From positions 4,836,001 through 4,900,000 of the forward strand of contig NZ_CP087184.1 in NCBI RefSeq assembly GCF_024749045.1: a stretch of 64,000 nt of DNA. The letters are read 5' to 3'. The notes under the pieces are model-generated. The model was not told the DNA's origin and ran no database searches. It was given only the letters and a program-made list of their open reading frames with translations. How positions within the stretch are numbered: position 1 is the stretch's first letter; each line of letters starts with the position of its first letter. The stretch comes from Pseudomonas sp. B21-028. Its GTDB lineage: Bacteria > Pseudomonadota > Gammaproteobacteria > Pseudomonadales > Pseudomonadaceae. The position numbers and the translations under genes are program-made. Positions 56,802 to 64,000 of this stretch are shown piece by piece.

Positions 56802-57205
56802 TGAAACGTCTGGTCCTGTCCGCGTTGATCGGCATGAGCCTGCTGGGCTGTGCCGCCGAACCTGTACAGTTGCAACAGAACCGCAGCTACATCCTGGAAT
56901 GGATCGGCGAACGGCCATTGATGGACTACAGCCACCTGACCATCACCCTCGGTGAGGACGGCCGCGCCTATGGCAATGCCGGCTGCAATCACTGGTTCGG
57001 CCCCTATACCCTGGAAGGCCATCGCTTGAGCTTCGGCAAGATCGGCAGCACCCGCAAACTCTGCGGGCCGGCCGTGATGGAGCAGGAGTCGCGGTTCTTG
57101 CAGGCGCTGGAAAAGGTCGAACGCTGGGACATCTCGCCCATCGAACAGATACGTTTCTGGCCAGCCCAGGGCAAGCCGCTGCGGTGGTGGCTGGAAGAGG
57201 GTTGA
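56801..57205 (+). CDS. META-domain (HslJ-like) lipoprotein
   Basis: 134 residues. The signal peptide ends in the lipobox SLLGC (cysteine about 17). The META domain shows ILEWIGERPLMDYSHLTITL, AYGNAGCNHWFGPYTLEGHR and IGSTRKLCGPAVMEQESRFL, including the conserved GCN and CGP motifs that may form a disulfide. HslJ is a heat-inducible protein that has been tied to novobiocin resistance; the role here is unknown. ATG 56801 overlaps the preceding stop. Confidence 0.87.
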   Translation: MKRLVLSALIGMSLLGCAAEPVQLQQNRSYILEWIGERPLMDYSHLTITLGEDGRAYGNAGCNHWFGPYTLEGHRLSFGKIGSTRKLCGPAVMEQESRFLQALEKVERWDISPIEQIRFWPAQGKPLRWWLEEG

Positions 57206-57240
57206 GCCTCCAAGCGGAGCTCTTGAGCCTGGCTGGGCCC

Positions 57241-57368
57241 TGTGGCGAGGGGATTCATCCCCGCTGGGCTGCGAAGCAGCCCTCCTGGGTCTGGTCTGAC
57301 ACAGCGCAGTAGCAGCTGCATTTTTGGGGCTGCTTCGCAGCCCAACGGGGATGAATCCTCTCGCCACA
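57241..57368. repeat. REPIN (GTGGCGAGGGG class)
   Basis: Arms TGTGGCGAGGGGATTCATCC and complement with inner GGGCTGCGAAGCAGCCC-type blocks. Confidence 0.92.
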
Positions 57369-57399
57369 GCAGCTCCTACAACAACCCGTCACGAAAGTG

Positions 57400-57867
57400 C
57401 TATTTAAGCGCCTGCAACGCCTCAAGCTTCGCCATCACCCCCGCCGCCGTCTGCTCGCCCAGCAATTGCTCGCGCACCTTGCCTTCGTTGTCGATGATGT
57501 AGGTCACCGGCAACCCTTCGCTGCGCGGCAGGTCGAAGATCTCGGCCGGGTCCCGGGCCAATACGGTGAAACGGATGCCCATCTTGTCGCTGGCGCTCTT
57601 GAGCTCCTCGCCCTGCACCTGATCGAAATTGACCCCGAACACACCGACGTTGCGTTCCTTGAGCTGTTCGGCCAAGGCATTGAACTGCGGGATCTCGGTG
57701 CGGCATGGCGCGCACCATTCGGCCCAGTAGTTGATGACCAGCCACTGCTTGTCCAGCCGTTGCGAGTCGATCGCCTGGCCGTTCTGGTCGACTCCGTAGT
57801 CGTTTCCGCAACCGGCGAGCAACAGGATACCCATGAATGTCAGTGCCGCCGTCAATCGCCTTGCCAT
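57400..57867 (-). CDS. TlpA/ResA-like thioredoxin lipoprotein
   Basis: 155 residues. The signal peptide ends in the lipobox LLAGC, so the protein is membrane-tethered in the periplasm. NYWAEWCAPCRTEIPQFNAL has the thioredoxin active site WCAPC, and GLPVTYIIDNEGKV the cis-proline. It is a reductase-type TlpA/ResA protein that could serve cytochrome c maturation or a periplasmic peroxidase. ATG 57867 is an inner start chosen for the signal peptide. It is divergent from arsC. Confidence 0.88.
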   Translation of the reverse strand: MARRLTAALTFMGILLLAGCGNDYGVDQNGQAIDSQRLDKQWLVINYWAEWCAPCRTEIPQFNALAEQLKERNVGVFGVNFDQVQGEELKSASDKMGIRFTVLARDPAEIFDLPRSEGLPVTYIIDNEGKVREQLLGEQTAAGVMAKLEALQALK

Positions 57868-57956
57868 GTGCCAATCCTTGTCTGAATGTGAACGCTGCCA
57901 CGACCCATCGTGGCACAGTAGAATAGCCGCCACCTTACGCAAGATGCGACCCGCTC

Positions 57957-59330
<1,374 letters not shown>

Positions 59331-59339
59331 CAGGCCGCC

Positions 59340-59414
59340 ATCGCGAGCAGGCTCGCTCCCACAGGGGATTTTCGGCGTTCACAAATCCAGTGTGGGAGCG
59401 AGCCTGCTCGCGAT
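59340..59414. repeat. REPIN (GTGGGAGC class)
   Basis: Arms ATCGCGAGCAGGCTCGCTCC and TGTGGGAGCGAGCCTGCTCG around a short spacer. Confidence 0.9.
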
Positions 59415-59429
59415 AGGTGCGACGCGGTT

Positions 59430-60104
59430 TCAATGATTCACTGTGTAGGCCAGCATCTTCGAAATCTGGCTCATCGGCCGCCCGCCACTTTCTTCATGCC
59501 ACTGGTTGAAGGCATTCTGCACCGTCGCCAGGTCCCGCAGGCTGGTGGGGACTTTGTCGACGATGTCCTGGGCATTGAGCGCTGCTACAACGTCGTTGCT
59601 GGTCACGAAGGTGTCCTTGCCCATCATTCGTAAAAAGTACGGAGCCGACAGGCCACCCAGTTGATGGCCATGTTTTCTCAGGTAGGTCCACAGGCCAACG
59701 ATATCGTTCACCGGCCAGTCGGCGATCAGCGCGCCGAAGCTGCCTTTTTCATGAGCCGCGTCCAGTACCAGTTGCGCGTTGCGGGGCACGCTCTTGAGCT
59801 TGCCCAGGTGCCGGATGATCCGCGCATCCTGCATCAACCGCTCTAGGTGCTCGGCACTCATCAGCACGACCTTTTCCGGATCGAACTTGAAGAACACCTC
59901 TTCGAACGCCGGCCACTTGGCATCCACCAGGCTGTGCTTGAGCCCGGCGCGAAAGATCCGCAGCGACATGGTCGAGAGATAGCGGTCGTCGCCGATCTTG
60001 CGCAGTTGCGCCGGAGTCTTGGGAACAGACAGGTGGGCTTCCAGTTCAGCCGCCGAACCGAAGCGGTTCAGACAGTACTCATGCAGCCACTTGTAATCGC
60101 GCAT
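59430..60104 (-). CDS. DNA-3-methyladenine glycosylase I-like protein
   Basis: 224 residues, all-helical. MRDYKWLHEYCLNRFGSAAE is the characteristic opening, and the region YLSTMSLRIFRAGLKHSLVD resembles the Tag-family core, with a glycine-rich stretch (GHQLGGLSAPYFLRMMGKDT) further on. The classic Tag zinc-binding residues are not all evident, so it may be a Tag-like protein with a different specificity. It is 19 bases after ttcA on the same strand. Confidence 0.8.
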   Translation of the reverse strand: MRDYKWLHEYCLNRFGSAAELEAHLSVPKTPAQLRKIGDDRYLSTMSLRIFRAGLKHSLVDAKWPAFEEVFFKFDPEKVVLMSAEHLERLMQDARIIRHLGKLKSVPRNAQLVLDAAHEKGSFGALIADWPVNDIVGLWTYLRKHGHQLGGLSAPYFLRMMGKDTFVTSNDVVAALNAQDIVDKVPTSLRDLATVQNAFNQWHEESGGRPMSQISKMLAYTVNH

Positions 60105-60123
60105 TCCCGCTCCTGGGGTCCGG

Positions 60124-60948
60124 TCAGAGGTTCACGACATTGACGAAGCGCGAAGCAGCGCTTTCATCGATACGCAGGTTGGTGAAATCGAACAGGTTGC
60201 GATCCGCCAGTTGCGACGGAACGACGTTCTGCAAACCGCGGAAGATGCTCTCGGTGCGGCCTGGCGTCTTGCGCTCCCACTCCTGGAGCATCTCCTTGAC
60301 CACCTGACGCTGCAGGTTCTCCTGGGAACCGCACAGGTTGCAGGGGATGATCGGGAATTGCTTGAGATCCGAATAGGCCTGGATGTCCTTCTCGCTGCAA
60401 TAGGCCAGCGGGCGGATCACCACGTTACGCCCGTCATCGGCGCGCAGCTTGGGCGGCATGGCCTTGAGCGAGCCGTTGAAGAACATGTTCAGGAAGAACG
60501 TCTCGACGATGTCGTCACGGTGATGCCCCAGGGCCATCTTGGTCGCGCCGATCTCGTCGGCGAAGGTGTAGAGCGTACCGCGACGCAGGCGTGAACACAG
60601 CGAACAGGTGGTCTTGCCTTCGGGGATCAGCTCCTTGACCACCGAGTAGGTGTCTTTCTCGACAATGTGGTACTCCACGCCCAGCGACTTGAGGTACGCC
60701 GGCAGCACATGTTCGGGAAACCCCGGCTGCTTCTGGTCCATGTTCACCGCGACGATGTCGAACTTGATCGGCGCAACCTTCTGCAGATGCATCAGCACAT
60801 CGAGCATGGTGTAGCTGTCCTTGCCACCGGACAGGCAGACCATGACCTTGTCGCCGTCTTCAATCATGTTGAAATCGGCAACCGCCTCACCGGCCAGGCG
60901 GCGCAAGCGCTTTTGCAGTTTGTTCTGGTTGACCGTAAGAGTGCCCAT
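60124..60948 (-). CDS. ttcA: tRNA 2-thiocytidine biosynthesis protein TtcA
   Basis: 274 residues. The PP-loop [20 protein letters not shown] carries SGGKDS, and two CxxC pairs, [10 protein letters not shown] and [10 protein letters not shown], bind the iron-sulfur cluster. It adds sulfur to cytidine 32 of several tRNAs. ATG 60948 is an inner start chosen to match the family N-terminus ([15 protein letters not shown]). It is divergent from the Yip1 gene across a gap of more than 300 bases. Confidence 0.96.
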   Translation of the reverse strand: MGTLTVNQNKLQKRLRRLAGEAVADFNMIEDGDKVMVCLSGGKDSYTMLDVLMHLQKVAPIKFDIVAVNMDQKQPGFPEHVLPAYLKSLGVEYHIVEKDTYSVVKELIPEGKTTCSLCSRLRRGTLYTFADEIGATKMALGHHRDDIVETFFLNMFFNGSLKAMPPKLRADDGRNVVIRPLAYCSEKDIQAYSDLKQFPIIPCNLCGSQENLQRQVVKEMLQEWERKTPGRTESIFRGLQNVVPSQLADRNLFDFTNLRIDESAASRFVNVVNL

Positions 60949-61031
60949 GACGCGAAATCCGTGAGGTGTGACGAGGGGCCGGCATTTTACGCAAAAACAG
61001 GCCTGTGGCGAAGAGGCTGGCACACCACTGT

Positions 61032-61061
61032 TGTGGCGAGGGGATAAATCCCCTCGCCACA
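61032..61061. repeat. Single REP palindrome
   Basis: TGTGGCGAGGGG-ATAAAT-CCCCTCGCCACA, one compact copy of the GTGGCGAGGGG class, between ttcA and the Yip1 gene. Confidence 0.85.
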
Positions 61062-61281
61062 GGGTTAATCACTGGCTTCAAGACTGCGTACACAGACCTA
61101 TCGGCGATTAACCCGCCACCCTACAGCGCGATTTGCTCTAAGCCCCCCATCCCCCTGGGGATAACTCCTTTCTATACTGCGTCATAAGGTCGCACACATA
61201 TTCAGACCTTTACTTACTTGGCCATTTGGCTCGTAGGCGCTCCGTTGGGGGGCGATGGCAATAACAAAGGAGTGACTGACT

Positions 61282-61884
61282 ATGATCCATCATGTCGTGG
61301 GGCTCTTTACCCACCCTGATCAAGAATGGAAAGACATCCGTGGCGATCAGGAGGAAAGCATCAGCCACATGTACCTCACCCACACGCTGATCCTGGCGGC
61401 GATCCCCGCTGTATCGGCGTTTATTGGCACGACGCAGGTAGGATGGGTCATCGGCAATCGAGCCCCCGTCATGCTCACCCATGAAAGCGCGCTGTGGATG
61501 ACCATCATGTCCTACCTGGCCATGCTGGGCGGTGTCGCGGTGATGGGGGCGTTTATCCACTGGATGGCCCGCACCTATGATGCCAACCCGAGCCTGGCCC
61601 GCTGCGTGGCGTTCGCTACCTACACCGCCACCCCCCTGTTCATCGGCGGTCTGGCGGCGCTTTATCCCCACATGTGGCTGGGGATGATCGTTGGTACGGC
61701 GGCGATCTGCTATACGGTCTACCTGCTGTATGTGGGCTTGCCGACTTTCATGAATATTCCTCAGGACGAAGGTTTTCTGTTTTCCAGTTCGGTACTGGCT
61801 GTCGGCCTGGTGGTGCTGGTTGCCATCATGGCGTTCACGGTGATTGTCTGGGGGTTGGGCGTCGGCCCGGTCTATACCAACTGA
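61282..61884 (+). CDS. Yip1-family membrane protein
   Basis: 200 residues with five predicted membrane segments. MIHHVVGLFTHPDQEWKDIR is the N-terminal signature of this bacterial Yip1 group, and the segment around FATYTATPLFIGGLAALYPH is conserved. The function in bacteria is unknown. A GGAG box precedes ATG 61282. The 330-base gap upstream contains a single REP (61032-61061) and otherwise no gene. Confidence 0.87.
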   Translation: MIHHVVGLFTHPDQEWKDIRGDQEESISHMYLTHTLILAAIPAVSAFIGTTQVGWVIGNRAPVMLTHESALWMTIMSYLAMLGGVAVMGAFIHWMARTYDANPSLARCVAFATYTATPLFIGGLAALYPHMWLGMIVGTAAICYTVYLLYVGLPTFMNIPQDEGFLFSSSVLAVGLVVLVAIMAFTVIVWGLGVGPVYTN

Positions 61885-61920
61885 AAAACCAAGGCTCTCC
61901 TATAAAAAAAGGATCTGCCA

Positions 61921-61952
61921 ACACAGGCCGCCGCAAGGCGGCCTTCCTGTGT
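61921..61952 (+). terminator. Hairpin after the Yip1 gene, possible terminator
   Basis: ACACAGGCCGCC-GCAA-GGCGGCCTTCCTGTGT with a bulge on one side. There is only a weak T-run, so it may also be a structured leader of the next gene. Confidence 0.4.
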
Positions 61953-62040
61953 CTGACTATGGAAACGACCGCTGGGCACCTGAGCGATTCGCAACGGCCG
62001 ATGCTTGCGGCATACTCGGGTTTCTGGAGACCCGTAAAGC

Positions 62041-62535
62041 ATGCTCGAGCAACTCAATACCCGCGTCGAAGAGTGTTACCAACAAGCCGAATCCTTTTTC
62101 AAACGTCCTTTCAAACGCCCGGTGGTCAGCTTCAAATTGCGTGGCCAGAAAGCCGGTGTGGCGCATTTGCACGAGAATTTGCTGCGCTTCAATCCGCAGC
62201 TATACCGGGAAAATGCCGAAGATTTCCTCAAGCAGACCGTCGCCCACGAAGTCGCGCACCTGATCGCCCATCAGTTGTTTGGCGAACGCATCCAGCCCCA
62301 TGGCGAAGAGTGGCAACTGATCATGCGTGGCGTGTACGAACTGCCTCCCAACCGCTGCCACACCTACGAAATCAAACGCCGCAGCGTCACCCGCTACATC
62401 TACAAATGCCCCTGCGAAGGCAGCGACTTCCCGTTCTCGGCCCAACGTCACAGCCTGGTGCGCCAGGGGCGGCGGTATCTGTGCCGCAGCTGTCGCGGGA
62501 CGTTGGTGTTCAGCGGGGAGACGCGGGTGGAGTAG
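62041..62535 (+). CDS. SprT-family zinc metalloprotease-like protein
   Basis: 164 residues. KQTVAHEVAHLIAHQLFGER contains the zincin motif HEVAH, and PHGEEWQLIMRGVYELPPNR supplies the third ligand region. Near the C-terminus YKCPCEGSDFPFSAQRHSLV and YLCRSCRGTLVFSG form a zinc ribbon. SprT relatives include the DNA-protein crosslink repair protease Spartan; E. coli SprT is less well understood. GTAAAGC precedes ATG 62041. Confidence 0.9.
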   Translation: MLEQLNTRVEECYQQAESFFKRPFKRPVVSFKLRGQKAGVAHLHENLLRFNPQLYRENAEDFLKQTVAHEVAHLIAHQLFGERIQPHGEEWQLIMRGVYELPPNRCHTYEIKRRSVTRYIYKCPCEGSDFPFSAQRHSLVRQGRRYLCRSCRGTLVFSGETRVE

Positions 62536-62563
62536 CGGGATTTGTGGTGCCTGGGCCGGCCTC

Positions 62564-62637
62564 ATCGCGAGCAGGCTCGCTCCCACATTGGATCTGTGAG
62601 CGCTACAAAACCCTGTGGGAGCGAGCCTGCTCGCGAT
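62564..62637. repeat. REPIN (GTGGGAGC class)
   Basis: Arms ATCGCGAGCAGGCTCGCTCC and TGTGGGAGCGAGCCTGCTCG between the SprT and CoA-transferase genes. Confidence 0.9.
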
Positions 62638-62653
62638 GAGGCCCACAAAAACA

Positions 62654-63835
62654 CTACACAACCACCCCGGCACCCCGCAGCTGGGCAATCTGCTCAGCAC
62701 TGAACCCCACCTCCCCCAGCACCTGATCCGTATGCGCCCCCAGTCCTGCACCAATATGCCGAGACTCGGGCAAGCCTTCCGAGAACTTCAACGGACAAGC
62801 GATCTGCGCCTGACTCGAGCCATCGCCGCGAGGCACCTGGGTGACCACTTTCCTGGCCTGCAACTGCGGATGCCCGAGAGCTTCCTCCAGGCCCAGCACC
62901 GGTTCGACGCAGGCATCGATCTCGGTAAACAACCGGCAAAGTTCGGTGAAGTCATGCTTCTCGAATTCGGCCTGGAGCGCCTGCTTGAGCATGTGTTGTC
63001 GCTCGGGCTCGGGTGACAGCCCATGAACGGCCAGTTCCGGCCGGCCCAGGGCCTCACACAACGCTTGCATGAAAGCCGGCTCCAGGCTGCCCACCGACAT
63101 CCAGCGACCATCCCGGGTGCGGTAATAGTCATAGAAGCTACCGCCATTGAGCAGGTGCTTTTCCCTGCCGGGCTCGACCCCGCTGGCCAGGTAGCCGGCA
63201 CCCGCCAGTGCGTTCAGGCTGAATACACAATCGGCCATGCTCACATCCAGGTATTGGCCCTGCCCGCTCTGCTGGCGGGCAATCACCGCCGCCAACAATC
63301 CGATCACCCCATGCAGCGACCCGCCAGCGATGTCCGCCGCCTGAATCCCCAGCGGCAACGGGCCGCTGGCGGCACGCCCGGTCTGGCTGGCCAGGCCTGT
63401 CAGGGCCAGGTAGTTGATGTCATGTCCGGCGCGGTCCTTGTAGGGGCCCGTCTGGCCGTAGCCGGTAATCGACACGTAGATGAGCCGGGGATTGATCGCC
63501 TTCAACGCCTCATACCCGAGCCCCAATCGCTCCATTACCCCGGGACGGAACTGTTCCAGCAGAATGTCGTACTCGCCCAGCAACCGCTTGATCACCTCCA
63601 GCGCCTCCGGCTGCTTGAGGTCCAGGGCCAGGCTGCGCTTGTTGCGATTGAGGTAGGCATGGCTGGCGGAAACACCCCGGTCATGGGGCGGCAGGACGCG
63701 CAGCAGGTCCGGACGGGTCGGGGATTCGACGCGCAGCACCTCGGCCCCCATGTCCGCCAGTAGCAGCGAGGCGAACGGGCCGGGTAGCAGGGTCGAGAAA
63801 TCCAGAATCTTGAGCGATGCCAATGGGCCTTGCAT
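62654..63835 (-). CDS. CaiB/BaiF-family CoA-transferase
   Basis: 393 residues. MQGPLASLKILDFSTLLPGP and FASLLLADMGAEVLRVESPT are the N-terminal family blocks; the catalytic aspartate is expected in YLDVSMADCVFSLNALAGAG, and GGSFYDYYRTRDGRWMSVGS matches the usual YXXYXCXDG region. Class III CoA-transferases move CoA between carboxylic acids; the alpha-methylacyl-CoA racemase-like branch is an alternative. The substrate cannot be told. ATG 63835 with GGAG eight bases upstream is chosen over the start nine codons earlier. Confidence 0.9.
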   Translation of the reverse strand: MQGPLASLKILDFSTLLPGPFASLLLADMGAEVLRVESPTRPDLLRVLPPHDRGVSASHAYLNRNKRSLALDLKQPEALEVIKRLLGEYDILLEQFRPGVMERLGLGYEALKAINPRLIYVSITGYGQTGPYKDRAGHDINYLALTGLASQTGRAASGPLPLGIQAADIAGGSLHGVIGLLAAVIARQQSGQGQYLDVSMADCVFSLNALAGAGYLASGVEPGREKHLLNGGSFYDYYRTRDGRWMSVGSLEPAFMQALCEALGRPELAVHGLSPEPERQHMLKQALQAEFEKHDFTELCRLFTEIDACVEPVLGLEEALGHPQLQARKVVTQVPRGDGSSQAQIACPLKFSEGLPESRHIGAGLGAHTDQVLGEVGFSAEQIAQLRGAGVVV

Positions 63836-63949
63836 GGAGGGTCTCCGCTGGATGATAAGCAAAGACTAGGCAGGCGCTGGCGGTAGGGCAATTACCGCGG
63901 GTGTCGTTTGGGATGACCGATGCGCTCAAGACTTGCGCACCTCTGTTGT

Positions 63950-64000
63950 GGCGAGGGGATTTAGCGAGACGTCGCAACCCAGCGGGGCGGTGCGACGTCT
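63950..64000. repeat. Partial REP element at window edge
   Basis: TTGTGGCGAGGGGATTTAGC begins a GTGGCGAGGGG-class arm that runs into diverged sequence at the window end. Confidence 0.6.

Overview
The window is chromosomal DNA from a fluorescens-group Pseudomonas. Three things point there: high G+C coding sequence, a gene order I recognise from Pseudomonas (gacS–response regulator/kinase–cysM–rlmD–relA–mazG; purM–purN; cobO to cobS; fadL/glutathione peroxidase/MFS/MarR), and more than twenty REP/REPIN palindromes of the kinds common in that group. No integrase, transposase, prophage or CRISPR array was seen. Assignments rest on reading protein motifs and on remembered synteny; no database search was possible.

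Layout. 1–8,000: tail of a di-haem cytochrome c peroxidase-like gene, a membrane-anchored catalase-family protein, two tRNA-Asp/tRNA-Val pairs flanking an unrecognised gene, rdgC, a BASS transporter, a guanidine-II riboswitch with sugE, and an MFS–acyltransferase fusion. 8,000–20,400: TDT transporter, cupin, MFS/TetR divergent pair, a large transporter-fused hybrid histidine kinase (MxtR-like), a 245-bp tandem repeat array, rmuC, a Sel1-like protein, and a 0.9-kb gap before two small unknown genes. 20,400–24,300: fadL, a periplasmic glutathione peroxidase, and an MFS gene with a 39-codon coupled ORF and a MarR regulator carrying two matching operator-like sites. 24,300–33,640: the late cobalamin operon cobO-cobB-bluB-cbiB-cobD-cobQ-cobU-cobT-cobC-cobS behind one cobalamin riboswitch. 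33,800–44,600: an unknown gene, a PQQ-type sugar dehydrogenase lipoprotein, an O-methyltransferase, two NlpC/P60 lipoproteins, hda, an AI-2E-family permease, a DUF2066 protein, and purMN with a DUF3108 protein. 44,700–56,200: DUF2058, mazG, relA, rlmD, cysM, a two-component pair resembling PirRS by position, and gacS. 56,200–64,000: a CxxC protein with a META lipoprotein, a TlpA-like thioredoxin, arsC/wrbA/DUF2069, a Tag-like glycosylase, ttcA, a Yip1 protein, a SprT protein and a CaiB/BaiF CoA-transferase.

How the genes work together. Most loci are housekeeping or regulatory: nucleotide metabolism (purM, purN, mazG), the stringent response (relA), global regulation (gacS, the MxtR-like kinase), replication control (hda), rRNA/tRNA modification (rlmD, ttcA) and cofactor synthesis. 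The cobalamin genes overlap by 1–8 bases at most junctions and act as one unit.

The least ordinary sequence-level features are the tandem array carrying fragments of both flanking gene ends, two genes whose last codons come from REP elements, a nested REPIN, the guanidine-II switch with its linker and Shine-Dalgarno hairpins, the paired MarR-type operators, and a Fur-box-like site ahead of the two-component operon. I did not find a convincing wholly new multi-gene system.
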